Assembly (NCBI RefSeq): GCF_022919115.1 | Contig: NZ_CP095072.1 | Location: forward strand, 2,294,001-2,358,000 | Length of the DNA stretch: 64,000 bases | Direction: 5' to 3' | DNA from: Gracilibacillus caseinilyticus | Lineage (GTDB): Bacteria > Bacillota > Bacilli > Bacillales > Amphibacillaceae | Shown here: in pieces, positions 52,208 to 60,777 of the stretch | Layout: every line of letters begins with the position of its first letter | How positions within the stretch are numbered: position 1 is the first letter of the stretch | Notes under the pieces: model-generated | The model's input: the letters and a program-made list of their open reading frames with translations, nothing else | Databases searched by the model: none | What the model was told of the DNA's origin: nothing | Made by a program: the position numbers and the translations under genes

Positions 52208-52729
52208 GTGGTTACCATATTAAGCAATCAACACCCATTTATTATCCGGTCCGCACAAGAATCGGACGCAAAGGAGCTGGTGCAAGTTCGTTTGCAAATG
52301 GATGGGGAGACAGAAAATATGGATCGAGAAAAAGGGGAAGCCTATTTAGATGAAGCAGCATTCAGACAGCTCATTAGAGACGATCGTAAATACGAAAGCC
52401 ATCTTTTTTTAGTCGCCGAAATGAATGGGAATATTGCAGGGTTCTCGCGATGTGAAGGCAATGAGTTAAAGAGGTTAGCTCACAAAGTAGAGTTCGGAGT
52501 AGGTGTATTAAGGGAATATTGGGGATATGGCATTGGCAGGCAGCTTTTGGAAGAATCGATTCAATGGGCCTGGGCACATGCGGATATTAAGAAAATGCAA
52601 TTAAGTGTACTGGAGACTAATGATAGAGCAATTGCCTTGTACAAAAAGTTAGGTTTTGAAGTAGAAGGTCAGTTGAAGCAGGATAAGCTGCTTTCTGATG
52701 GAAAGTACTATGATACTATTTTGATGTGA
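52208..52729 (+). CDS. GNAT-family N-acetyltransferase
   Basis: 173 residues from the GTG at 52208, 9 bases after GGAAGGAG; ATG codons at 52139 or 52172 would add a leader not typical of the family. GNAT fold: FIIRSAQESDAKELVQVRLQ at the start, acetyl-CoA motif VGVLREYWGYGIGRQLLEESIQWAW, then MQLSVLETNDRAIALYKKLGFEVEGQLKQDKL and DGKYYDTILM at the end. The last part is typical of RimJ/RimL-like or spermidine acetyltransferases. Substrate unknown. Array 4 follows. Confidence 0.88.
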   Translation: MVTILSNQHPFIIRSAQESDAKELVQVRLQMDGETENMDREKGEAYLDEAAFRQLIRDDRKYESHLFLVAEMNGNIAGFSRCEGNELKRLAHKVEFGVGVLREYWGYGIGRQLLEESIQWAWAHADIKKMQLSVLETNDRAIALYKKLGFEVEGQLKQDKLLSDGKYYDTILM

Positions 52730-52744
52730 AAATGGTTGAGATGA

Positions 52745-52920
52745 GATAAAGGGAACAAAAGTACAATGGATTGAACGGTGATTTGTTTCCTTTATCCATG
52801 AATGGAGACAAATGACGAAGTGAGTGGCAGGAGATTTGTATCCTTTATAGAGGAAAGGTGACAAATGTAGGGAAAATGGAAAGAGATTTGTAGCGAATAA
52901 CCTGAAAGAATACAAATCTG
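52745..52920 (+). repeat. 52-bp repeat array 4 (divergent, no cap)
   Basis: TTTG anchors at 52782, 52835 and 52887 (periods 53 and 52). Units are more diverged, but each holds a clear stem: TTTGTTTCC with GGAGACAAA, and GATTTGT with ACAAATC in the last unit. The GTATGGYGTTGC loop of the other arrays is missing. It lies between the GNAT gene and the convergent PL11 lyase. Confidence 0.75.
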
Positions 52921-52974
52921 ATCGATGCGGTTAACGTTTTAGCGCAAATGAAACTTGAAAAGTAATGCCTTTAC

Positions 52975-53006
52975 AAAAAAGCAACCTGCCTCACAGCAGG
53001 TTGCTT
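52975..53006 (-). terminator. Rho-independent terminator of the PL11 gene
   Basis: AAGCAACCTGC (52979-52989) with GCAGGTTGCTT (52996-53006); on the minus strand a run of T follows. Confidence 0.85.
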
Positions 53007-53013
53007 CGTCTGA

Positions 53014-55935
53014 TTACTTATGAAGATTTTTATCACGTCCGAATAAGCGGTCGCCCGTTTCAATAGCTGGGCGTGGTGCTTCTTTCATGTCATAGCCTAG
53101 GAAGAAGCTTGTATGTGGCGGCTGATTATAAGCGACATTCTGCCATGCGACACCCATACGGTAAACCGGATCGTGCATCAATGTGTAGATTTTTTCTTCT
53201 GATTCACTGGTTGTCGTGTAAATCCGTAACGCTTCACTATCTCCTGACGGCCAGATCACTTCTTCGCGCCAGTCACCAAAAAGGTCAGCTTGAAGGGAAG
53301 GATTACCTTTAGTGTAATTATTGGTTCGGGTTCCTTCAGGAGTTAAAAGGTTCACAAGTTCATTTTTTTGATAATCCCATTTATCGATACGGCCAACACC
53401 ATATGGGTCACTACTGGAATCAAAGGTATGATCGAGCAGTTCTCTGCCAAGATCGCCATCCCACCAGACGGCATGGTTGACAGATCCCGGAATTGATTCG
53501 GAAATGATGTCACCGTCTACTGCATGTAAGCCGGTTCCTTCACTGCCATCCCAAGAGGCAGATGTCCAGAACTCTGCGCCTTGATAGCGTGGATCAATAT
53601 CAGCGATAAGGCCTCTGCCGACATCTTTACGAACATTAACACCGTGAATTAATTCGCCGGTTTCCGCGTCACGAATGCCATACCCGATCGGAATTTGCGT
53701 GTCTTCGTGCGGTTGGAAAATTTCAAGGCCAGGACGATTTGGATCAAAATCGCTGACATGTAAGGCATCACCATGACCCCACTCGGTAGTGTAGAGGCCG
53801 CTGCCATCATCGTCGACCACCATGGCGCCATAAATGATTTCGTCTTTACTGTCTTTATCAATATCTGCTACGGAGAGACTGTGATTACCTTGTCCTGCAT
53901 AATCCTGATTGCCTTCATCATCTGTATCAAATACCCATTGTCTTGTCAGTTCGCCATCTCGCCAATTGTAAGCCGCGATGACGGTACGAGTATAATAACC
54001 GCGAGCCATCAGTATACTAGGTCGTTCACCATCCAAGTAGGCAACACCTGCTAAAAAGCGGTCAGCACGGTTACCGTAGTCATCACCCCAGTCGTTTAAA
54101 TTACCTCGTGGTGGGTAGTAATCTGTGGTTGTTAGTGCTTTACCTGTGTCACCTTCAAATATGGTTAAATACTCCGGTCCTTGCAGCACATAACCACTAC
54201 TATTACGCCAATCTGCATTAGCATCTCCAATTACATTACCTTGACCGTCCATTGTGCCATCTGCCGTTTTTAAAACGACTTCTGACTTGCCGTTGCCATC
54301 AAAATCATAGACAAGGAATTGGGTATAGTGGGCACCTGCTCGAATATTTTTACCAAGGTCCATTCGCCATAATTTGGTTCCGTCTAATTCGTATGCATCC
54401 AAGTATACATTCCCGGTATATCCAGATTGTGAGTTGTCTTTGGAGTTAGTGGGGTCCCATTTTAGAATAATCTCATATTCGCCGTCGCCATCGAGATCCC
54501 CAACACTTGCGTCATTGGCACGATAGGTATAATCGACACCATCCGGAGTGGTACCACCAGCTGGTTTATCCAGTGCTACGCTTAAATAATTTTCTGACCA
54601 GACGTTCACTTCTTTCGTTATTTTGTCACCACTGCCTTTGATGATTTTTACTTGATAAGTAGAATCTGCTGTCCCATCTTCATCAAAAAAGTTAGTGCTG
54701 TCCTCGATTGGTTTTTTGTTTACTTTTTTACCATCACGGAAAAGGTTAAACTTGACATCTGTCGGATCGGTTCCGAGCATTTTCCAGCCAACATATACAC
54801 CATCACCCGATTGAACGGCAACAAGTGCACGGTCCAACTGCTCCATTTGTCGTTTCTTTACTTCTGTAACAGGGGATTCAGCCGTATCAGAGGCTTCGGA
54901 AATTCCTCCTGCATTGACCGCCCGTACCTGATAATAATAGTTGCTATAAGTCAAAATAGTATCGTCAGTGAAGCTTGTTTCTGTGGTTGTTCCAATTTTC
55001 TCGAAATCTACTGTTCCTTCCGGATAATCATCAGGATTATATTTGGCACGGTAAATATAATAAAGCAGCGTGTCATCGGATGCTTCCCAGTTAACAGTTA
55101 CCTGATCGATGGACGCGTTTTGTACCGCCAGATTAGTTGGAGGCTGTGGTGCTGTTTCATTTTCTTTGATTAACGAGGCGGTAACTTCATCACTTTTATC
55201 CGATTCGATGCCGGAAGGATGTACGAGTGAAACGGCATAGGTGTATCCGTAACCGAGTTCAACGGATGAATCTGTATACGCGTTAGCGGTTGTTTCATCG
55301 ATTTTACTGAAGGAATCTTGATTTGGTCCCTTGCGATAAATGTTGTAGTGACTCGCGTTGTCATCTGCTTGCCATGACAATGCGACTTCACTATCCGCTG
55401 TATAGCTAATGGAATCGACGCTTAGGTTCTCGACTTGAGCTAATGGCACGATTTCCAGGCCATTAATGCGTCCATTTTCTCCAATATCAATCGTTAACTG
55501 GCCATCTGTGATCGTAATATTTTCGGTGAGTTCAGCGAACTCACCTCCACTGGAAGTGATATTGCCATAATCTTCCCCGTTGATCACGAAACTGGAGCGA
55601 TTAAAAGCAATTTCATCCCCTGCGATGATTCTGACAAAATAATCACCATTCGGAAGGTCTAATTGAAAAGAATAGTTACTGTTAATGACAAAGTCTCTTT
55701 TTAAGTCATCGGGATTGCCGCGGTCCCGCATATCGATACTTTTACTTAAACCATAGCCCTTGCTTTCATCATAAACAGTGGTATTGGCAACTTGCGTATA
55801 GCCGGCTGCAACGGGACTGCCTTCTGAACCAAAATCAAATAAATAGCTGTTGTCCTCTTCTGCTGCCTGGGACGGATTAGCTGGTAATAGTGCCGCAAGC
55901 AGAACGATAATAAGGATGCTGGATATGTTTTTCAT
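53014..55935 (-). CDS. Secreted rhamnogalacturonan lyase (PL11) with malectin-like and fibronectin III domains
   Basis: 973 residues. Signal peptide ends PANPSQAA. Residues about 30-165 form a malectin-like domain (YLFDFGSEGSPVAAGY, NGDYFVRIIAGDE, ITDGQLTIDIGENGRINGLEIV). Two fibronectin III domains follow (LSWQADDNASHYNIYRKG; VTVNWEASDDTLLYYIYRA). From about 365 the PL11 propeller begins (QLDRALVAVQSGDGVYVGWKMLGTDP) and continues with ANDASVGDLDGDGEYEIILKWDPTNSKDN, SVADIDKDSKDEIIYGAMVVDDDG and FGDWREEVIWPSGDSEALRIYTTT, whose Asp-rich loops bind calcium. It resembles Bacillus YesW/YesX, cleaving rhamnogalacturonan I outside the cell. A cre site lies about 100 bases upstream. Confidence 0.93.
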   Translation of the reverse strand: MKNISSILIIVLLAALLPANPSQAAEEDNSYLFDFGSEGSPVAAGYTQVANTTVYDESKGYGLSKSIDMRDRGNPDDLKRDFVINSNYSFQLDLPNGDYFVRIIAGDEIAFNRSSFVINGEDYGNITSSGGEFAELTENITITDGQLTIDIGENGRINGLEIVPLAQVENLSVDSISYTADSEVALSWQADDNASHYNIYRKGPNQDSFSKIDETTANAYTDSSVELGYGYTYAVSLVHPSGIESDKSDEVTASLIKENETAPQPPTNLAVQNASIDQVTVNWEASDDTLLYYIYRAKYNPDDYPEGTVDFEKIGTTTETSFTDDTILTYSNYYYQVRAVNAGGISEASDTAESPVTEVKKRQMEQLDRALVAVQSGDGVYVGWKMLGTDPTDVKFNLFRDGKKVNKKPIEDSTNFFDEDGTADSTYQVKIIKGSGDKITKEVNVWSENYLSVALDKPAGGTTPDGVDYTYRANDASVGDLDGDGEYEIILKWDPTNSKDNSQSGYTGNVYLDAYELDGTKLWRMDLGKNIRAGAHYTQFLVYDFDGNGKSEVVLKTADGTMDGQGNVIGDANADWRNSSGYVLQGPEYLTIFEGDTGKALTTTDYYPPRGNLNDWGDDYGNRADRFLAGVAYLDGERPSILMARGYYTRTVIAAYNWRDGELTRQWVFDTDDEGNQDYAGQGNHSLSVADIDKDSKDEIIYGAMVVDDDGSGLYTTEWGHGDALHVSDFDPNRPGLEIFQPHEDTQIPIGYGIRDAETGELIHGVNVRKDVGRGLIADIDPRYQGAEFWTSASWDGSEGTGLHAVDGDIISESIPGSVNHAVWWDGDLGRELLDHTFDSSSDPYGVGRIDKWDYQKNELVNLLTPEGTRTNNYTKGNPSLQADLFGDWREEVIWPSGDSEALRIYTTTSESEEKIYTLMHDPVYRMGVAWQNVAYNQPPHTSFFLGYDMKEAPRPAIETGDRLFGRDKNLHK

Positions 55936-56035
55936 CAGATAAACAAACCTCCTAATTGATTTTTTGTGGGAACGGTGATGTTAGGCGGGATTCACCTCCT
56001 TGTTCAGAAAAGATTTCAGTCATGGGACCAAAGTA
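55936..56035. other. Leader region of the PL11 gene
   Basis: About 100 bases between the cre site and the start codon. AGGAGG lies 12 bases before the ATG. A second AAGGAGGTG at about 55992-56000 precedes no recognisable gene. Confidence 0.4.
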
Positions 56036-56049
56036 TGATAACGCTTACA
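56036..56049 (-). promoter_or_regulatory. cre site upstream of the PL11 lyase
   Basis: On the minus strand TGTAAGCGTTATCA, which fits TGNAANCGNTNNCA at every fixed position. It is about 100 bases upstream of the lyase start, probably in the promoter, so the gene should be subject to CcpA repression. Confidence 0.75.
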
Positions 56050-56205
56050 TTTTTTCTTGAGAGAACCATGACCTGATTTTTATTGTGGGGGAATCTGGAT
56101 GCGATCATAGATTAGAGGAGAAATAGTAATTAGTCAAGGGGAACACTGATATTTGAACGGAAAACACTGAAAATTGATGGTTAATGGTATGAAATATGAA
56201 AGGAA

Positions 56206-56230
56206 AAAGCTGTCTTCGAAAGACAGCTTT
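56206..56230 (-). terminator. Terminator of the SigX-like operon
   Basis: AAAGCTGTCTT (56206-56216) and AAGACAGCTTT (56220-56230), with a 3-base loop; T-rich on the minus strand. Confidence 0.75.
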
Positions 56231-56232
56231 AT

Positions 56233-57081
56233 TTATTGAATAGAATCAAGAAATATTGGTTTTCTAGCACTTATCCCATCGCCGGCATCACCGATGTATT
56301 CATATTCAATGACTAAAACGTTATTATTAATCTGATAGACATAATATCCAAAAATTTCATTTGAACTTGCATTATGTCCACCTTGATGAAGACCTTCATA
56401 AGGATTTTCATCCGTTGTTTCCGTTACATCATCCACATCATTATATTGCTCTCGATACTCTGTATTTAAATTATCCGAAATATTTTCAATCGTATTATTC
56501 TCGACGACGTGGAGGCTGATGGAAATGTACTCCTTATCGTCGTGATGTCGAACTGATTTCCCTTCGATTGCATATTTGTCTAATAATTCCGGCATCGAAT
56601 ACGTAATACCGTAAGGATCCATTCGATATTTTTGAAGAGTAATTTCTTCCTGCATACCTTCATTCATTATAGTGGCTTCCTCTGTCCCGACTTGATCCAC
56701 CTTAAATTCCTCAGGACTAACATCCTCTTCACCAGAATCAGCATCATCTTCTTCCGAATTTTGCTCTTCATCAAGAATCGTTACATCATCGGAATCTTGT
56801 GTATCGTTTTCACCAGGCTGGCTTTCTTCGGTGGGGTGCTCATCAGCGGGCAAGGTCAGTTGATGTTGATTAATCATGCTGTAAACCAATATACCACACA
56901 GTAGAACGGCTGCTGCAGACGTAAACCAAATGAAGGTGTGCTTTGCTTTGGAGCGGGCCTTCTTCTTTTGTGCATGTTTTTGCAGGGCCATTTTCATCTT
57001 GTCCTTTTGTGTATCATTGATTTTGGCATTTGATTTCAAGTCTTTTAACTCCTTTATTAAATCGTCTTCGTTATGACTCAT
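56233..57081 (-). CDS. Probable membrane anti-sigma factor
   Basis: 282 residues. A basic helical N-terminal segment of about 48 residues (ELKDLKSNAKINDTQKDKMKMALQKHAQKKKAR) faces the cytosol; one TM helix (FIWFTSAAAVLLCGILVYSM); a very acidic linker of about 70 residues (EESQPGENDTQDSDD, EEQNSEEDDADSGEED); and an external domain with YGITYSMPELLDKYAIEGKS. It overlaps the sigma gene by 11 bases, so they are translationally coupled. Same general plan as the protein at 19504. Likely holds the SigX-like factor until an envelope stress signal. Confidence 0.75.
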   Translation of the reverse strand: MSHNEDDLIKELKDLKSNAKINDTQKDKMKMALQKHAQKKKARSKAKHTFIWFTSAAAVLLCGILVYSMINQHQLTLPADEHPTEESQPGENDTQDSDDVTILDEEQNSEEDDADSGEEDVSPEEFKVDQVGTEEATIMNEGMQEEITLQKYRMDPYGITYSMPELLDKYAIEGKSVRHHDDKEYISISLHVVENNTIENISDNLNTEYREQYNDVDDVTETTDENPYEGLHQGGHNASSNEIFGYYVYQINNNVLVIEYEYIGDAGDGISARKPIFLDSIQ

Positions 57082-57574
57082 AATGAACCTCCTTTACATG
57101 CAGTTTCAGTGCTTTTAATGCGCGGTGGAAGGTGACACGTACTTTCGATTCGGTCCACCTCAGAACGTTGGCTGTTTCCGACACTGTTAATTCTTCGATG
57201 CCACGGAGGATGACCACGTCACGGTAATCTTGTTTTAGCTGGGCGATTGCCCGGTGCAGTTCGAGTTTTTTCTCATTTAACAAATGTTTATCTTCTGGCG
57301 AAATGTCTATTTTATGTTCATACGTTTTGATTAGTTTTCGCCAATCCTTTCGTTTTTGTTTTCGCGCTTCATCGATCGCCAGATTACGGGCGATCGAAAT
57401 CAGCCATGTTTTAGGGCTGGCATCACCCTTGAAGGAATCATAGCGATCAATCGCTTTGATGAATACCTCTTGGACTAAATCTTCAACATCTGATGTGGAG
57501 GTGTAATATATTAAAAAACGGTAGACATCATCTGCATAAGCGTCGAACCAATTGGTAATTAATTCTTCATCCAT
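57071..57574 (-). CDS. SigX-like ECF sigma factor
   Basis: 167 residues; ATG behind AGGAGG. Region 2: NWFDAYADDVYRFLIYYTSTSDVEDLVQEVFIKAIDRYDSFKG, then SPKTWLISIARNLAIDEARKQKRKDWRKLIKT. Region 4: LHRAIAQLKQDYRDVVILRGIEELTVSETANVLRWTESKVRVTFHRALKAL. This pattern is closest to Bacillus SigX, which controls cell envelope charge and antimicrobial peptide resistance. Its anti-sigma gene follows with overlap. Calling it SigX is likely but not certain without comparison. Confidence 0.88.
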   Translation of the reverse strand: MDEELITNWFDAYADDVYRFLIYYTSTSDVEDLVQEVFIKAIDRYDSFKGDASPKTWLISIARNLAIDEARKQKRKDWRKLIKTYEHKIDISPEDKHLLNEKKLELHRAIAQLKQDYRDVVILRGIEELTVSETANVLRWTESKVRVTFHRALKALKLHVKEVHYES

Positions 57575-57760
57575 TTCTTAACCTCCTTGTTCTTTCATCT
57601 TCGGTGTTCTTACTTATTAGACGCACCATGACATGAAACATTACAGTTTTCGATAAAAAAATACGATTCATTCGAAGTTAACGATGAACAAGTAGCTTGG
57701 TCGATCCTTTAACTTAATGATATGATACATAAGGAATCAATGGAAAGAGTAGGAGCGTTT

Positions 57761-59056
57761 ATGTTGAAAAAAACATCATTTTTACAAACATCAATGGAAA
57801 CATTTCAATGGTTTATCTTTTTATTAGCAAGTTCAGTGGCCTTACCCATCGTCGTAGGAGCCATGTTTGATTTAAGTTTTCCGGAAATAGCCGGGTTGAT
57901 GCAACGGACTTTCTTTGTCGTGGGGCTGGCTTCTTTTCTGCAGGCAATCTTTGGACATAAGATGCCGATTATGGAAGGTCCTGCCGGCATTTGGATTAGT
58001 ATTTTTTCCGTTATGGCTGCCACAGGCATACAGAATGGTACAGCATATGGGGACACGTTACGTTTATTGGAAACGACCATGATCCTGACAGGGGTTTTCT
58101 TATTTCTGTTCGGTGCTTTGAAGTTGACACAGTATGTGCTGCCAATTTTCACACCGTTAGTGACAGGGACTTTCTTCTTACTGTTAACGGTTCAATTGAG
58201 TGGGACGTTTCTCGAAGGAATGCTTGGACTGCAAGGTGGCTCGGAAAATATTCAGGTAAAAGAAGCGCTGATTGCAACGTTAACCTTCATGATTGTGTTG
58301 GGATTATCGATTTTTTCAAAAGGCTGGTTAAGTAATTATTCGATGCTTATCGGTATATTTGTCGGATGGCTTATCTTCGTGCTCGTGAACGGGGAGGCAC
58401 CAGTTGTCGGTGATGTGGCACTGTTTGCATTGCCTGATGTGTTCGCGTTTGGTATGCCGGAGTTTAACATTAGTCTTATTCCGATCGCATTTATTACAGC
58501 TGTCATTCTGCTTTCGAACATCGTCGCTTCTGTCGTGGCGGTGGATCAAATATTAGGGAATAAAAAAAGTGATCGAAAAAAAGAGATTAATCGTGGAACG
58601 GTAGTATTTGGACTTAATCACGGCTTGGCAGGGATGTTCTCAGCCATTGCTAATGTGCCGCTCTCTACGTCTGCCGGTTTTATAGAACTGACTGGACAGA
58701 AACGAAAAACGCCATTTATTTATGCATCTTTTCTATTAATGGTCGTGGCCTTCTTTCCGGTGATTGTCTCGTACATATCCAGTATTCCATCACCGATCGC
58801 CAATGCAGCATTGATGGCATCGTTTATCCAACTAGTAGGGTTAGCGATCCGCAATGTGAACTATCATCCGCTTGATAACCGTCGGGTAACAATTCTTGGG
58901 ATTGCCTATCTTGTCGGGATGGGAACGATGTTTCTGCCGGCTGAGGTGTTTTCCGAATTGCCGCTGCTCGTACAGAATGTGATGAGTAACGGTCTGTTGG
59001 TCGGAACCTTCCTTGTGATGATAATGGAGCAATTGTGGAAAGAAGAATCACAATAG
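57761..59056 (+). CDS. NCS2-family nucleobase (purine/uracil) permease
   Basis: 431 residues from the ATG at 57761, 5 bases after TAGGAG; upstream starts at 57722 and 57743 lack such a site. About fourteen TM helices. Signs of the UraA/PbuX branch: TFQWFIFLLASSVALPIVVGAMF, IMEGPAGIWISIFSVM, TPLVTGTFFLLLTVQLSG, AVDQILG, NHGLAGMFSAIANVPLSTSAGFIELTGQKRKTPF. It differs from the AzgA-type permease at 27972. It imports uracil, xanthine or a related base by proton symport; the base is not known. Alone in its transcription unit. Confidence 0.85.
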   Translation: MLKKTSFLQTSMETFQWFIFLLASSVALPIVVGAMFDLSFPEIAGLMQRTFFVVGLASFLQAIFGHKMPIMEGPAGIWISIFSVMAATGIQNGTAYGDTLRLLETTMILTGVFLFLFGALKLTQYVLPIFTPLVTGTFFLLLTVQLSGTFLEGMLGLQGGSENIQVKEALIATLTFMIVLGLSIFSKGWLSNYSMLIGIFVGWLIFVLVNGEAPVVGDVALFALPDVFAFGMPEFNISLIPIAFITAVILLSNIVASVVAVDQILGNKKSDRKKEINRGTVVFGLNHGLAGMFSAIANVPLSTSAGFIELTGQKRKTPFIYASFLLMVVAFFPVIVSYISSIPSPIANAALMASFIQLVGLAIRNVNYHPLDNRRVTILGIAYLVGMGTMFLPAEVFSELPLLVQNVMSNGLLVGTFLVMIMEQLWKEESQ

Positions 59057-59076
59057 AAAAAGCAGTTCTGATAAAT

Positions 59077-59124
59077 TGGCCTGCATTCAAACGACAATAG
59101 CAAGATGTGTTGGAATGCAGGCCA
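59077..59124. terminator. Hairpin after the nucleobase permease
   Basis: Perfect 12-bp arms TGGCCTGCATTC (59077-59088) and GAATGCAGGCCA (59113-59124) around a 24-base loop. No T tract, so termination is uncertain. Confidence 0.5.
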
Positions 59125-59174
59125 TATTCGATCAAAAAAGCTTGGGTTACAGCGAATTATGAATGAAAGCAGTC

Positions 59175-59223
59175 CTCATTCAATCAGAAGCGTCTCTTCT
59201 GCACCTCCTTTTGATTGAATGAG
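59175..59223. other. Structured element with anti-Shine-Dalgarno-like loop
   Basis: Perfect 12-bp arms CTCATTCAATCA (59175-59186) and TGATTGAATGAG (59212-59223) enclose an inner stem CAGAAG/CTTCTG and the unpaired CACCTCCTTTT, which equals the 3' end of 16S rRNA (anti-SD). On the minus strand the same loop reads AAAAGGAGGTG, a strong ribosome binding site without a clear gene. A further small hairpin, CTGGAA/TTCCAG, lies at about 59250. Confidence 0.5.
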
Positions 59224-59277
59224 TTCATGTTTCAAACAAGCCACCACTCACCGCTGGAATCCTTCCAGTGCATATGA

Positions 59278-60180
59278 TCACCCTTCGAATCCAATTTTTT
59301 CTTTAAAATCCTCTAAAGAGTCGTCTGGCTTCACTTCTCTCCTCGGAATCTCATAGATGTTCGTTCCGGGAACGACATCAGCCGGGTTGACGGTAAACGC
59401 CATATGGATGCCGAGATCTTTTAAAATATCGACGACTCTATCATTGTACGCGCCGTATGGAGCAGCGAAGGCTTGTTTATTGCCATCCAAATTGTAAATA
59501 CTTGTTGCAATATCCTTTTTAATAAGGTCGGATGTCAGGGCGACTAAATAGGCTTTATCCCGATTGGTTCGTTTATGAAAATGGTACGTGTGGCTTTCGA
59601 ATTCGAAAATGTCGCAGCTGTTTTGCATGTCCTCTAACGTGTAGTACTGGTATTTGCTTGGGTCATACTCATAGTCTTCTTTTCTGACAGCACCGGTTAT
59701 CACAAAGCTTGCCGCATTAAAGCCGTTGGCACGAAGAGTCGGTGCTACTTCCAATGTGTTCTCGATAAAGCCATCATCGAATGTAAGCACAACACTCTTT
59801 TCAGGAATATCCAGCTTGCCATCAATAAATATTGCCAGTTCCTTTAACGTCAACGTCGTATAACCCTCTTCTTTTAAAAATTCAATCTGTTCTTGAAAAT
59901 CGGACTGTAAAATCACTTCGGAAATTAAGTTTCCATTATATTGTTTATGAATCCTGCTGATGGCATCCTCCGGAACGACCCGGTGATACATCAATACCGT
60001 TACCTTCTCTGCTTTATTTTGCTTGGATACATTGAAATCACGGACCTCGTCTGTCCATCGTTGGCATTCATTGATGTCGAATGTTTCATTTCTGGGAAAT
60101 AACTCGCTGTCAGGCATAGCCATCGCAGGTTGACTACTTAGGATAAACAATCCAATCATCATGAGTATCGTCTTTTTCAT
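59278..60180 (-). CDS. Secreted polysaccharide deacetylase
   Basis: 300 residues from the ATG at 60180, behind AAAAGGAG; the frame runs on to 60240 but without an RBS. Signal peptide LMMIGLFILSSQPAMA. NodB domain: VTVLMYHRVVP, VVLTFDDGFIENT with the catalytic and metal Asp pair, FESHTYHFH for the metal His, and AFAAPYGAYNDRVV. CE4 enzymes of this type (PgaB- or IcaB-like, or YxkH-like) remove acetyl groups from surface GlcNAc polymers. It probably acts outside the membrane; the exact polymer is unknown. Confidence 0.9.
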   Translation of the reverse strand: MKKTILMMIGLFILSSQPAMAMPDSELFPRNETFDINECQRWTDEVRDFNVSKQNKAEKVTVLMYHRVVPEDAISRIHKQYNGNLISEVILQSDFQEQIEFLKEEGYTTLTLKELAIFIDGKLDIPEKSVVLTFDDGFIENTLEVAPTLRANGFNAASFVITGAVRKEDYEYDPSKYQYYTLEDMQNSCDIFEFESHTYHFHKRTNRDKAYLVALTSDLIKKDIATSIYNLDGNKQAFAAPYGAYNDRVVDILKDLGIHMAFTVNPADVVPGTNIYEIPRREVKPDDSLEDFKEKIGFEG

Positions 60181-60369
60181 ATCGTTTGCTCCTTTTGACA
60201 AAGTTGTAGCGGTAGTTTTTGTTGTACAGACTCGTTTCATTCGAAATAAAAAATGCGTGATACCGGTAAAATTCGTCAGAATAATGGAAAAGTTATCCTA
60301 TTGTTGATTAGCTGTAAAAAGCTCTCTCATTTTATGGTAAAATAATAGCTAAATAAAGGAGTGCTTGTT

Positions 60370-60753
60370 ATGTTTAATGGAGTTCATCACATTGCAATTA
60401 TTTGTTCCAATTATGCTGTTTCTAAAGATTTTTATATAAATAAGCTAAGGTTTACTGAAATTCGTGAAGTATATCGTGAGGAACGAAAGTCATACAAGTT
60501 GGATTTAGCCCTAAATGGTACCTATATGCTCGAATTATTCTCTTTTCCGGATGCCCCTGAACGTGCCAGTTATCCAGAGGCACAAGGACTTAGACACATT
60601 GCATTTACCGTTGACAACATTGACAGAACAGTAGAAAAGCTTTATGAAAAAGGTATCGAAGCAGAAGTAATTAGAATAGACCCGATTACTGGGAAGCGAT
60701 TTACTTTTTTTCAGGATCCTGATCAATTACCTATCGAAATATACGAAAAATAG
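60370..60753 (+). CDS. VOC-family protein (glyoxalase/bleomycin-resistance fold)
   Basis: 127 residues from the ATG at 60370, 8 bases after AAAGGAG; the GTG at 60361 overlaps that site. VOC pattern: VHHIAIICSNYAVSKDFYINKLRF, LNGTYMLELFSFPDAPERASYPEAQGLRHIAFTVDNIDRTVEKLYEKG, then FTFFQDPDQLPIEIYEK. Metal ligands His (HHIA), Glu (LELF), His (RHIA) and Glu (IEIYE) are all present. It is close to the SMU1112c/YwkD type lactoylglutathione-lyase-like group. Role unknown. The next gene begins 25 bases later, so co-transcription is likely. Confidence 0.88.
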   Translation: MFNGVHHIAIICSNYAVSKDFYINKLRFTEIREVYREERKSYKLDLALNGTYMLELFSFPDAPERASYPEAQGLRHIAFTVDNIDRTVEKLYEKGIEAEVIRIDPITGKRFTFFQDPDQLPIEIYEK

Positions 60754-60777
60754 ATATGTGGAAAAGGTGGTGAGTCT

